In this document: positions 27,692 through 36,151 of the stretch, piece by piece
Layout of the letters: each line of letters begins with the position of its first letter
Position numbering within the stretch: the stretch's first letter is position 1
NCBI GenBank assembly: GCA_041743935.1
Contig: JBGTLU010000025.1
Coordinates: 1 to 64,000, forward strand
Direction: 5' to 3'
Length of the DNA: 64,000 nucleotides
Origin: JBGTLU01 sp041743935
Lineage (GTDB): Bacteria > Bacteroidota > Bacteroidia > Sphingobacteriales > Sphingobacteriaceae
Notes under the pieces: model-generated
What the model saw: only the letters and a program-made list of their open reading frames with translations
Databases searched by the model: none
Told to the model about the DNA's origin: nothing
Program-made: the position numbers and the translations under genes

Positions 27692-29013
27692 TGTTATCCA
27701 TCGAAAACACCAAAATTGCCATTATCGGATTAGGTTATGTTGGCCTACCACTTGCGGTAGAATTTGCTAAAAAATATCCGGTTATTGGTTTTGATATCAA
27801 CCAAAATAGAATTGAGGAACTTAACCAAGGAATAGATAAAACCCTAGAGGTTACTCCCGAATCCTTAAAAGCAGTTCTTAAATCCAGTCAAAGTCTGAGT
27901 CAAAGTCAAAGTCAGAGTTTAAGTCAAAGTCACAGTCTACACTGCACCTCAAGCCCACAAGATTTGGTAGATTGTACGGTTTTCATCGTAACGGTGCCAA
28001 CTCCTACCGATAAACACAATCGTCCGGTGCTTACTCCTTTGTATAAAGCAAGCGAAACGGTAGGTAAAGTACTTAAAAAAGGAGATGTGGTAGTGTATGA
28101 ATCTACTGTGTACCCAGGAGTTACAGAAGATGAATGTATTCCGGTTTTAGAGCGAGTTTCGGGTTTAAAATTTAATGTTGATTTTTTTGCTGGATACTCT
28201 CCCGAACGAATTAACCCAGGCGATAAAGAACATACAGTATCTAAAATCTTGAAAGTAACGTCCGGCTCTACCCCAGAATCAGCTACTTTTATTGATAATT
28301 TATATTCTTCTATCATCACCGCAGGCACTTTTAAAGCCAGTTCCATAAAAGTGGCTGAAGCTGCAAAAGTGATTGAAAATTCGCAAAGGGATATAAACAT
28401 TGCTTTTGTAAATGAGTTATCCAAGATATTCAACCTATTGGGTATAGATACTAATGAAGTATTAGAGGCTGCTGGAACCAAATGGAATTTCCTGAAATTT
28501 AAACCTGGCTTAGTTGGTGGGCATTGCATTGGGGTAGACCCATATTATTTGGCGCAAAAAGCACAAGAATTAGGATATCATCCAGAAATAATATTGGCTG
28601 GCCGAAGACTTAACGATAGCATGGGTTCGTACGTTGCCGATCAGTTAATTAAACTGATGGTAAAAAAAGATATTACAGTTCGTAATGCCAACGTATTAGT
28701 TCTGGGTTTTACTTTTAAAGAAAATTGTCCGGATGTAAGAAATACCAGAGTAATTGATATTATCAAAGAACTTAAAGAATACCGGGTAGGCATTACCATT
28801 TACGATCCTTGGGCTTCTAAAGAAGAAGTGATGCACGAGTATGGTATAGAAATTATTAACGAATTACCAAAAAATACCTTCGAAGCTGTAGTGCTTGCAG
28901 TTGCTCACAAGGAGTTTGCACAGTTAGATTTAAAAGAAATGGTAAATGGCAAAGGAATTATATTTGATGTGAAAGGAATTTTACCTAAAGAATTGGTGGA
29001 CGGGAGATTGTAA
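27691..29013 (+). CDS. UDP-N-acetyl-hexosamine 6-dehydrogenase family (TviB/WbpA-like)
   Basis: NAD-dependent enzyme oxidising C6 of a UDP-sugar to a uronic acid; relatives act on UDP-GlcNAc, UDP-GalNAc or UDP-Glc. The 440 residues contain the NAD loop GLGYVGLPLA (13-22), TVPTP, YSPERINPGD, and the catalytic Cys279 in GGHCIGVDPYY. Residues 66-83 are a Ser-Gln/Leu tract encoded by nine AGTCNN hexamers (27886-27939), absent from the family as I know it; it lies before LHCTSSPQDL, on a surface loop. The frame is intact, so the enzyme may still work. It is flanked on both sides by four-helix-bundle cassettes. Confidence 0.9.
   Translation: MLSIENTKIAIIGLGYVGLPLAVEFAKKYPVIGFDINQNRIEELNQGIDKTLEVTPESLKAVLKSSQSLSQSQSQSLSQSHSLHCTSSPQDLVDCTVFIVTVPTPTDKHNRPVLTPLYKASETVGKVLKKGDVVVYESTVYPGVTEDECIPVLERVSGLKFNVDFFAGYSPERINPGDKEHTVSKILKVTSGSTPESATFIDNLYSSIITAGTFKASSIKVAEAAKVIENSQRDINIAFVNELSKIFNLLGIDTNEVLEAAGTKWNFLKFKPGLVGGHCIGVDPYYLAQKAQELGYHPEIILAGRRLNDSMGSYVADQLIKLMVKKDITVRNANVLVLGFTFKENCPDVRNTRVIDIIKELKEYRVGITIYDPWASKEEVMHEYGIEIINELPKNTFEAVVLAVAHKEFAQLDLKEMVNGKGIIFDVKGILPKELVDGRL
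27886..27939 (+). repeat. In-frame AGTCNN hexamer array inside the dehydrogenase gene
   Basis: Nine consecutive hexamers (AGTCAA, AGTCTG, AGTCAA, AGTCAA, AGTCAG, AGTTTA, AGTCAA, AGTCAC, AGTCTA) in the coding frame, giving Ser-Gln/Leu/His dipeptides. It shares a 25-base exact match with the intergenic array 260 bases upstream and keeps the same hexamer order there. Confidence 0.9.
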
Positions 29014-29017
29014 GATA

Positions 29018-29060
29018 AGGTTTAGATAGTTTAAATGTAGTGTTTAGAAGGTTTAAGAAG
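29018..29060 (+). repeat. Left arm of four-helix-bundle cassette 2
   Basis: Degenerate tandem repeat built on (A)GGTTTAGN, for example AGGTTTAG, TAGTTTAA and TGTTTAGA. It is an imperfect inverted partner of 29427-29463: the first 18 bases match the complement of the right arm at all but two positions, after which a short gap is needed. Confidence 0.65.
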
Positions 29061-29065
29061 TGTAT

Positions 29066-29422
29066 ATGAAAACGTATTCGTTCGAAAATATGCTTGCATG
29101 GCAAGAAGCTAGAGTATTGGTAAAACTTATTTAAACTATTACACAGAGTTTCCCTAAAGAAGAAACTTATGGTATTATATCTCAGATGCGAAGATCTGTA
29201 ATATCTATTGCATCTAATTTATCTGAAGGTTCAGCAAGAATCACAAAAGCAGATCAAAATAATTTTTACAAAACGTCATATTCAAGTGCAATGGAACTAT
29301 TGAATCAATCCATAATTGCAAACGATTTAAACTATTTAGCAGAAAATCAATTAATTGAAATACGGACTCAATTAGATAAAACCACATATTTAATTCATCA
29401 ACTTAAAAAAGGGAATGTCTAG
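29066..29422 (+). pseudogene. Four-helix-bundle gene disrupted by an in-frame stop
   Basis: Frame from ATG 29066 reads MKTYSFENMLAWQEARVLVKLI, then TAA at 29132-29134, then continues in the same frame as TITQSFPKEETYG and on to TAG at 29420. The part after the stop has the S23-family core SQMRRSVISIASNLSEGSAR. An intact protein would be about 118 residues, close to the 117 of cassette 1. A single base change explains the stop. A shorter product could start at the internal ATG 29186, but it would lack helix 1, so loss of function is likely. The sequence is clearly diverged from cassette 1, not a recent copy. Confidence 0.8.
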
Positions 29423-29426
29423 TATT

Positions 29427-29463
29427 CTCTAAACATCCTAAACCTTTTAAACCACCTAAACCT
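29427..29463 (-). repeat. Right arm of four-helix-bundle cassette 2
   Basis: Four degenerate nonamers; on the reverse strand they read AGGTTTAGG, TGGTTTAAA, AGGTTTAGG, ATGTTTAGA. It is the inverted counterpart of 29018-29060. The right end is seven bases before the epimerase ATG. Confidence 0.7.
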
Positions 29464-29470
29464 CATATTA

Positions 29471-30535
29471 ATGAAACTACTCATCACTGGTACAGCCGGA
29501 TTCATAGGTTTTCACTTAGTTGAGAAAATGTTTACCGATGTGCCCAATATCCAAATTGTAGGATTTGACAATATCAATGATTACTACGAAGTAAGTCTGA
29601 AATACAATCGATTAAAAGAACAAGGTATAGAACTAAATACGGATGCAGCAGAAGGAACAACTATCCAAAGCACAAAATGGGCAAACTATAAATTCGTAAA
29701 AGGGAGTTTAGAAAATAAGGAGTTGGTTTTTGATTTATTTAAGAAAGAAAAGTTTACCCATGTATGTAACTTGGCTGCACAAGCCGGCGTTAGGTATAGT
29801 TTAGTAAATCCACATGCTTATATCGAAGCGAACATTGTAGGCTTCATCAACATATTGGAAGCATGCCGCCACAGCCAAGTAGAGCATCTTACGTATGCTT
29901 CTTCATCCAGTGTTTACGGTTTAAATGAATCCATGCCTTTTTCTATACACGATAATGTGGATCACCCCATTTCTTTGTATGCTGCCAGCAAGAAAAGTAA
30001 CGAATTAATGGCGCATACTTACAGTTATTTATATAATTTACCAACTACTGGCTTACGCTTTTTTACCGTTTATGGCCCATGGGGTAGGCCAGATATGGCT
30101 CTATTTCTATTTACTAAAGCCATTTTAGAGAACAAAACCATCGATGTTTACAACCACGGTAAAATGCTAAGGGATTTCACTTACGTTGCCGACATAGTAG
30201 AAGGAGTGAAACGTGTAATTCTAAAAACTGCAGAACCCAATAAAAACTGGACCGGTAAAATGCCCGATCCCGCTAGTTCTAAAGCCCCCTACCGAATTTA
30301 TAACATTGGTAATAATAATCCGGTGGAATTGATGGAGTTTATAAGCGCCATAGAAAATGCACTAGGTAAAACAGCCCAAAAGAATTTCATGGAAATACAA
30401 GCAGGCGATGTACCTAACACTTTTGCCAATGTGGATGATTTAATGGCTGATGTTGGATTTAAACCCGATACAAACATTAGAGAAGGAGCTAAATATTTTG
30501 TTGATTGGTACAAAAAATACAACCAGATAAATTGA
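29471..30535 (+). CDS. NAD-dependent UDP-glucuronate-4-epimerase-like sugar epimerase
   Basis: Extended SDR of 354 residues. It has GTAGFIGFH (7-15) for NAD binding, the active-site Ser/Thr region YASSSSVYGLN, and catalytic Tyr170/Lys174 in SLYAASKKSNE. Downstream TVYGPWGRPDMALFLFTKAI and RDFTYVADIV match the UDP-glucuronic acid 4-epimerase (CapI-type) group. With the dehydrogenase just upstream it could make a UDP-galacturonic-type or N-acetyl-hexosaminuronic acid. The substrate is inferred from the group and neighbour. The end overlaps the ABC transporter frame. Confidence 0.88.
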   Translation: MKLLITGTAGFIGFHLVEKMFTDVPNIQIVGFDNINDYYEVSLKYNRLKEQGIELNTDAAEGTTIQSTKWANYKFVKGSLENKELVFDLFKKEKFTHVCNLAAQAGVRYSLVNPHAYIEANIVGFINILEACRHSQVEHLTYASSSSVYGLNESMPFSIHDNVDHPISLYAASKKSNELMAHTYSYLYNLPTTGLRFFTVYGPWGRPDMALFLFTKAILENKTIDVYNHGKMLRDFTYVADIVEGVKRVILKTAEPNKNWTGKMPDPASSKAPYRIYNIGNNNPVELMEFISAIENALGKTAQKNFMEIQAGDVPNTFANVDDLMADVGFKPDTNIREGAKYFVDWYKKYNQIN

Positions 30536-32301
30536 AAAACATCAATGGATTCCGGTTTTTTTATCAGTACTCCGGTAAAAGTATTTTTCTCGTAGTAATT
30601 TTCAGTCTGTTTGTAGGTCTGTTAGATGGGATTGGATTATCCCTATTTCTGCCTTTACTACAAACTTTTGACGATAGCCAAGCCTATAATTCTGATAATT
30701 TAGGAAACATCAAAATATTAACAGATACCATTCAAAACATAGGTATTTCTCTTACTTTAACCAATGTATTATTAATCATTTCCTTCTTTTTCATAATCAA
30801 AGGGGTATTTGTTTTACTAGAATCGTACTATACCAATTATGTCCAACAAAATTTTGCAAAGAATTTGAGAGTAGAGGGTTTAATGAATTTAAAAAATCTT
30901 CAATACAATCATTTTATTAAAAGTGATGTTGGGCAAATACAAAATACGCTTACTGGAGAAGCAATTAGAGCAACAAGTGCTTTTGGCTCCTATTTCTTAA
31001 CTCTGCAACAACTCATCATCGTAATTGTATACATTTCTTTTGCATTTTTTATCGATTATAAGTTTGCTTTTTTAGTTTGTTTGGGTGGTGGCATATCTAA
31101 CTTATTGCTCAGAACACTTAATAAATTGACCAAACATGCATCGGTAGATGTTTCTTCCAATAGCAATCGTTTACAATCTTTAATTATCCAGTCTGTGCAT
31201 ACTTTTAAGTACTTAAAAGCTACGGGTTTTATTCAAACGTATTTCCAATTTGTTAACGAAAAAATAAATCATCTAAAAAAATTAGGAATTAAAATCGGGT
31301 TATATTCAGCTATTTTAAAAGGAATACGAGAACCAATCATCATGGTAATTATTACCATTGTTATTTTGGTACAGGTAAATTTGTTTGATTCTCCTATAGG
31401 GCCAATTTTAATCAGCCTTTTGTTTTTTTATCGTGCACTCACATCCATCATGGGTGCACAAGCTTCTTGGAATTATTATTTAGGTAATTACGGAGCAATA
31501 GAAAACTATTCAAAACATATAAACACAAATAAAAATCATCAAGAGGTGGAGTCTAATAGTAAAATAGATTTCAATCAATTCATCGAGATAAACAATCTTT
31601 ATTTTAAAGTAGATGATAAAACAATTTTATCTAACATCAACCTAAGAATAAATAAATACGATACGCTAGCAATTGTTGGAGAAAGTGGTAGCGGAAAAAC
31701 AACCCTGGTAAACATTTTATCCGGTCTGATACCCAAAAGTTCCGGTATCATTAACATAGATGGTATCCAAACAGAAAATCTGGTAAATAAGGAGTATAAA
31801 CGTAAAATAGGATACATCACACAAGAACCGGTTATCTTTAATGATACCCTATTTAATAATGTAACTCTATGGAGTGAGAAAACATCCGATAATTTAGCAA
31901 ACTTCCATAAGGTTTTAAAACAAGCTTACTTGACCGATTATTTTATGGCAATAGGTTCGGAATTGGATTACGGTATTGAATCAAACGGTGCAAATTTAAG
32001 TGGCGGGCAGCGACAGAGAATTTCTATTGCACGCGAACTATACAAAAACCCCGAAATACTTATATTAGATGAAGCTACCTCTGCTTTAGATGCAGAATCC
32101 GAAATGTACATCCGTAATTGTATCAATGAAATTAAAGGAAGATATACTATCCTAATTATTGCTCACAGATTATCTACAGTAAAAGAAGCAGATAAAATTG
32201 TATTGATGCAAGCCGGTACCATTATCGATTCCGGAAATTATTCAGAGCTAATTCAAAAAAACAATAAATTCAAAGAAATGGTTTCTTTACAAACTTTATA
32301 A
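30505..32301 (+). CDS. ABC exporter, fused permease and ATPase (MsbA/PglK-like)
   Basis: Half-transporter of 598 residues. About six membrane helices lie in residues 25-330. The ATPase domain has Walker A GESGSGKTTL (Lys398 counting from 30505), signature LSGGQRQRISIAREL, and Walker B ILILDEATSALD. MsbA and PglK-type members flip lipid-linked sugars or lipid A. Within this locus it could serve as a flippase in place of Wzx (inference). Start is uncertain: ATG 30505 overlaps the epimerase by 31 bases, whereas an in-frame TTG at 30532, overlapping the epimerase stop codon, gives MKNINGFRFFYQYSG and may be the true start. Confidence 0.9.
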   Translation: MVQKIQPDKLKNINGFRFFYQYSGKSIFLVVIFSLFVGLLDGIGLSLFLPLLQTFDDSQAYNSDNLGNIKILTDTIQNIGISLTLTNVLLIISFFFIIKGVFVLLESYYTNYVQQNFAKNLRVEGLMNLKNLQYNHFIKSDVGQIQNTLTGEAIRATSAFGSYFLTLQQLIIVIVYISFAFFIDYKFAFLVCLGGGISNLLLRTLNKLTKHASVDVSSNSNRLQSLIIQSVHTFKYLKATGFIQTYFQFVNEKINHLKKLGIKIGLYSAILKGIREPIIMVIITIVILVQVNLFDSPIGPILISLLFFYRALTSIMGAQASWNYYLGNYGAIENYSKHINTNKNHQEVESNSKIDFNQFIEINNLYFKVDDKTILSNINLRINKYDTLAIVGESGSGKTTLVNILSGLIPKSSGIINIDGIQTENLVNKEYKRKIGYITQEPVIFNDTLFNNVTLWSEKTSDNLANFHKVLKQAYLTDYFMAIGSELDYGIESNGANLSGGQRQRISIARELYKNPEILILDEATSALDAESEMYIRNCINEIKGRYTILIIAHRLSTVKEADKIVLMQAGTIIDSGNYSELIQKNNKFKEMVSLQTL

Positions 32302-32313
32302 TAAGAACTTGAT

Positions 32314-33465
32314 ATGATAAAAATTCCATACGGGCGACAAAATATAACGGAAGAAGATATACAAGCAGTAGTATCCATTCTGCAATCCGATTGGTTAACA
32401 CAAGGGCCAACCATCAAAGAATTCGAAACCGCATTTGCTCAATACATAGGTTGTAAGTATGCGGTGGCAGTTTCTAATGGTACAGCTGCGTTGCATTTGT
32501 GTACGTTAGCTCTAGGGGTAGAACCCGGACAAAAAGTGATAACTTCTCCCATAACCTTTGCAGCATCTGCCAATTGTGTGCGTTATTGTGGTGGTGAAGT
32601 AGTATTTGCCGATATAGATCCCGAGACGTATTTGCTAGATATACTGGAAGTACGAAAATTGTTGGAGGCTGCACCAAAAGGTACTTACAGCGGTATAATT
32701 CCGGTAGATTTTGCCGGAAGAGCCAATGACTTAGAAGCTTACCGAAAATTAGCAGATGAATTTGGTTGTTGGATCATAGAAGATGCCTGCCATGCACCCG
32801 GGGGATATTTTACAGACAGCAAGGGACAGCAACAAAACTGTGGGAACGGCAACTTTGCTGATTTAGCCATTTTCTCATTCCATCCGGTAAAACACATTGC
32901 TTGTGGCGAAGGAGGTATGATTACCACCAACGACGAGCAACTCTATAAAAAATTATTGAACTTACGTACCCACGGCATACAGCAAGACCCTTCCTTAAAA
33001 ATAGAAGATCATGGCGTTTGGTATTACGAAATGCAGGAATTAGGATACAATTACCGTCTTACCGATTTTCAGGCTGCATTAGGTTTAAACCAGCTAAAAC
33101 GTGCTGAAAGCGGGATTAAACGTAGAAGAGAAATTGCCGAAAAGTATTATGATGCATTTAAAAATGCGCACTTTATTAAAGGCCACAGCGCTGTCATTGA
33201 AGGACATGCCTATCATTTGTATGTGATTGAAACGGAAGATAGAGCCGGATTAATTAATTACCTAAGAACCAAAAGCATATTTGCTCAAGTACACTATGTC
33301 CCGGTTCATTTAATGCCCTACTATCGACAATTTGGCTGGAAAAGGGGAGACTTGCCTCATGCAGAAGCATATTACGATAGATGCTTAAGCATTCCGGTTT
33401 ACCCAACCTTAACAGAGAAGCAACAGAGTCTTGTGATAGATTCAATTTCTGAATTTTTTAGCTAA
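32314..33465 (+). CDS. pseC: PseC: UDP-4-amino-4,6-dideoxy-N-acetyl-beta-L-altrosamine transaminase
   Basis: PLP aminotransferase of the DegT/DnrJ/EryC1 family that adds the 4-amino group in pseudaminic acid synthesis. The 383 residues open IPYGRQNITEEDIQAVV and contain DWLTQGP, VSNGTAALH, EDACHAPGG and the PLP lysine Lys193 in SFHPVKHIACGEGG, all close to characterised PseC. Its substrate is the product of PseB, and no pseB is in this window. The aldo/keto reductase gene begins directly after its stop. Confidence 0.92.
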   Translation: MIKIPYGRQNITEEDIQAVVSILQSDWLTQGPTIKEFETAFAQYIGCKYAVAVSNGTAALHLCTLALGVEPGQKVITSPITFAASANCVRYCGGEVVFADIDPETYLLDILEVRKLLEAAPKGTYSGIIPVDFAGRANDLEAYRKLADEFGCWIIEDACHAPGGYFTDSKGQQQNCGNGNFADLAIFSFHPVKHIACGEGGMITTNDEQLYKKLLNLRTHGIQQDPSLKIEDHGVWYYEMQELGYNYRLTDFQAALGLNQLKRAESGIKRRREIAEKYYDAFKNAHFIKGHSAVIEGHAYHLYVIETEDRAGLINYLRTKSIFAQVHYVPVHLMPYYRQFGWKRGDLPHAEAYYDRCLSIPVYPTLTEKQQSLVIDSISEFFS

Positions 33466-34323
33466 ATGTACCCCTCTAGTAAACTGGGCTTAGGCACAGT
33501 ACAATTTGGTTTGAATTATGGCATTGCCAACTCCATTGGGGTTACTCCTCCATCGGAGGCTAAAGCCATATTAGATTTGGCTTTAGCAAATCAAATATAC
33601 GTGTTGGATACGGCACATGCTTATGGCGAAAGTGAAAAAGTTTTAGGAACATATCCTCTGCATACTTGCAAACTGGTTACAAAGTTTTTTTCGGGTGGAG
33701 ATATAGATGTGGCTCGCCAACAATTTAGTGAATCTCTTGAACGACTAAACCAAAGCTCAGTTTATGGATTATTAGCTCATCGATGCGATGAAATTTTAGA
33801 AAATCCGGAGATTTGGAAATGGATGCAGGAGCAAAAAGAATCTAAACTTGTAGAGAAAATAGGAGTTTCATTTACCGAACCGGAGCAAATAGATGAACTT
33901 ATTGAGTCAAAGAAAATACCAGATTTAGTACAAGCCCCATTTAATTATTTAGATAGAAGGTACCAAACCGGTTTGCAAAAATTACGTGATTACTACGGAA
34001 CAGAAATACACGTCCGCTCCGTTTTTTTACAAGGCTTGTTTTTCATGAATTCCGATTTACTTCCATCCTTTTTCGACCCGATAAAAAAACTCTTGGTTGA
34101 TTTACAAGTACAGCACCAACCCCTATATGTAGGATTATTGCAATGGGTATTACAACATAATTTTATTGATAAAGTAATTATTGGGGTAAATACCGTTGAA
34201 CAATTAACAGCCAACCTACAAGCATTGCATGAAACCTATGCAACTTCACTACCCGAATTAGCGGTAGACATAGATAGTAAAATATTAAATCCGGCGTTTT
34301 GGCCATCCAACATAAAAAATTAA
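33466..34323 (+). CDS. Aldo/keto reductase family protein
   Basis: A 285-residue TIM-barrel oxidoreductase. The N-terminus LGLGTVQFGLNYGIAN and DTAHAYGESEKVLG contain the catalytic Asp and Tyr of the family, and LLAHRCDE carries the substrate-site His region. NADPH use is likely. AKRs of this subtype recur in nonulosonate clusters, where they may act on a keto-sugar or control stereochemistry, but no reaction has been assigned to my knowledge. It abuts pseC and overlaps the next gene by 25 bases. Confidence 0.85.
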   Translation: MYPSSKLGLGTVQFGLNYGIANSIGVTPPSEAKAILDLALANQIYVLDTAHAYGESEKVLGTYPLHTCKLVTKFFSGGDIDVARQQFSESLERLNQSSVYGLLAHRCDEILENPEIWKWMQEQKESKLVEKIGVSFTEPEQIDELIESKKIPDLVQAPFNYLDRRYQTGLQKLRDYYGTEIHVRSVFLQGLFFMNSDLLPSFFDPIKKLLVDLQVQHQPLYVGLLQWVLQHNFIDKVIIGVNTVEQLTANLQALHETYATSLPELAVDIDSKILNPAFWPSNIKN

Positions 34324-35204
34324 AATTAGGGATTATAGGAATGAGCGATGGCAATGGCCATCCTTATTCTTGGGCTGCCATTATCAATGGCTACAACATG
34401 CAATACATGAGAGATTGCCCATTCCCTTCCATTCCGGAGTATTTATCTAAAGAAAAGTTTCCAGAAAACTTTCTAACACAATTGGCAGAAGTAAGCCATG
34501 TATGGACGCAAGACAAAGACTTATCGGGCCACATTGCTAAATCATCCAACATAACTACGGTTGTTTCCAATGCCGAAGATATGATTGGGCAGGTAGATGC
34601 CATTTTATTAGCTAGAGACGATGCGCATACTCATGCAAGCATGGCAAGTCCTTTTTTAAAAGCAGGCATTCCGGTATTTATTGATAAACCATTTGCTTTA
34701 ACCATGAAAGATGCAGAGCAAATGCTGCAATTACAACAAGAAGATTGGCATATTTTCACTTGTTCCTCTTTGCGCTATGCCGAGGAAGTATTACTAACTA
34801 AGGAAGAAAAAAACCGTTGCGGAACTATATATTTAGTAGAAGCCAGCGTGCCCAAATATTGGGAAACCTACGCTATCCATTTATTGGAGCCAATTTTAAT
34901 GAACACACCAAACAGAGGCGAGTTACTAGAGGTGAAGTCATCGGTAAGAGAGGAGATACAATTATCCATTGTAAAATGGCAAAATACATCTGCCTACATC
35001 AAAACAACCGGAAAATATCCAAGCCCATTACTTTTTACTTATTACGGAGAGAATGCCACCGTGCAAAAGTCCTTTGTGAACTCATTTGCTTGTTTTAAAG
35101 CATCCATACAAGCTTTCATAGAGCAGGTAAACAATCAAATGAATGTGATTGACCGCAAACAAACCTTAGAATTAGTGCAAATACTAGAATGGGGAAAGAA
35201 TTAA
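34299..35204 (+). CDS. Gfo/Idh/MocA family oxidoreductase, divergent
   Basis: A 301-residue dinucleotide-binding protein: LKLGIIGMSDGNGHPYSWAA at the N-terminus, DAILLARDDAHTHASMASPF, and GIPVFIDKPFALTMKDAEQM with the EKP-like lysine motif appearing as DKP. The C-terminal half is shorter than in typical family members. Likely acts on a sugar or nucleotide-sugar. It overlaps both neighbours (25 and 16 bases), suggesting coupled translation with the second Gfo/Idh gene. The start could be the first lysine-rich segment instead; ATG 34299 is kept. Confidence 0.78.
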   Translation: MAIQHKKLKLGIIGMSDGNGHPYSWAAIINGYNMQYMRDCPFPSIPEYLSKEKFPENFLTQLAEVSHVWTQDKDLSGHIAKSSNITTVVSNAEDMIGQVDAILLARDDAHTHASMASPFLKAGIPVFIDKPFALTMKDAEQMLQLQQEDWHIFTCSSLRYAEEVLLTKEEKNRCGTIYLVEASVPKYWETYAIHLLEPILMNTPNRGELLEVKSSVREEIQLSIVKWQNTSAYIKTTGKYPSPLLFTYYGENATVQKSFVNSFACFKASIQAFIEQVNNQMNVIDRKQTLELVQILEWGKN

Positions 35205-36151
35205 AAATACTTTTAATAGGGTTAGGCTCCATTGGCAAAAGGCATTTGGAAATTTTAAAAACCTTGCCGGGTATTCAATTGGCAGCACTTAGAACCAATA
35301 AGGGTCAATTAACCGTTGACTCCGCAATAAAAGAATTTTACAATCTGGAGGATGCCTTAGCTTATCAAGCAGATGGTGTTATACTTTCTAACCCAACGTC
35401 TTTACATGTACAATCTGCTTTGCCTTTTTTAGAAGCCGGAATAAAAGTATTGATAGAAAAACCCATTGCAGATACGTTAGAAGAATCGCAGAAATTGGCG
35501 CCCTTTAAACACTTAATTTGTGTGGCTTATTGTATGCGTTTTCATCCCATCATGCAATGCTTACATTCCAAATTTCGCAACGACCCCCCCTTTAAAGTAA
35601 GTTTTAAGCGCTCATTTTACTTACCAAAATGGCATCCTTATGCCGATTATCGTACGGAGTATACGGCATTAAAAGAACTAGGTGGCGGAGTTATTCGCAC
35701 TTTAAGTCACGAGATTGACCTGGCTGTACATTGGTTTGGGAAACCACAATCTGTGAATGGAGTAGTAGATAAAGTTTCGCATTTAGAGATGAATACCGAT
35801 GATTATGCATTTTTTAGTCTAAAAACGGCATCGGGTAGTAGGGTGAATTTTGAATTAGACTTTTTCTCGCCTAGTAATATCAACGTTGGCGAAGCATTTA
35901 CCCAACAGGGGAAATATACCTGGGATATGCATACATTAAGTTTTCAGGCTTATACCGATACACAACCTCAAATTATTAAAACGGCATCCGATGCAGTGGA
36001 TACCATGTACCAACATCAACTCACAGATTTTATTGCTTGGTTGCAAGGGAAAAATACCATTCAAGCAAAGTATCAGGAATCTATATACGTATTAAAAATT
36101 ATAAATGAAATTGAGAATGAAAGTAGGTTTTTTAATAACAGCAAGGCTTAA
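35189..36151 (+). CDS. Gfo/Idh/MocA family oxidoreductase
   Basis: A 320-residue NAD(P)-dependent oxidoreductase. It has LLIGLGSIGKRHLEIL (Rossmann loop), LSNPTSLHVQSALPFLEAGIKVLIEKP (EKP motif), and GGGVIRTLSHEIDLAVHWFG carrying the catalytic HExD-type segment. Related genes accompany NeuA/PseF genes in nonulosonate loci. The natural tail appears to be YQESIYVLKIINEIE. The last residues (NESRFFNNSKA) read into the following cytidylyltransferase gene, a 47-base overlap, as if a foreign gene had been joined here. A matching tail relic occurs at 38449-38499. Confidence 0.85.
   Translation: MGKELKILLIGLGSIGKRHLEILKTLPGIQLAALRTNKGQLTVDSAIKEFYNLEDALAYQADGVILSNPTSLHVQSALPFLEAGIKVLIEKPIADTLEESQKLAPFKHLICVAYCMRFHPIMQCLHSKFRNDPPFKVSFKRSFYLPKWHPYADYRTEYTALKELGGGVIRTLSHEIDLAVHWFGKPQSVNGVVDKVSHLEMNTDDYAFFSLKTASGSRVNFELDFFSPSNINVGEAFTQQGKYTWDMHTLSFQAYTDTQPQIIKTASDAVDTMYQHQLTDFIAWLQGKNTIQAKYQESIYVLKIINEIENESRFFNNSKA

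Noticed and set aside
27643..27939. CRISPR array suspected from the repeated AGTCNN blocks
   Set aside because: The repeats are contiguous hexamers without unique spacers of constant length, and no cas genes are present.
29186..29422. Separate 78-codon gene starting at 29186
   Set aside because: Its frame continues upstream through one TAA to a family-like N-terminus at 29066, so it is better explained as the rest of a broken gene.
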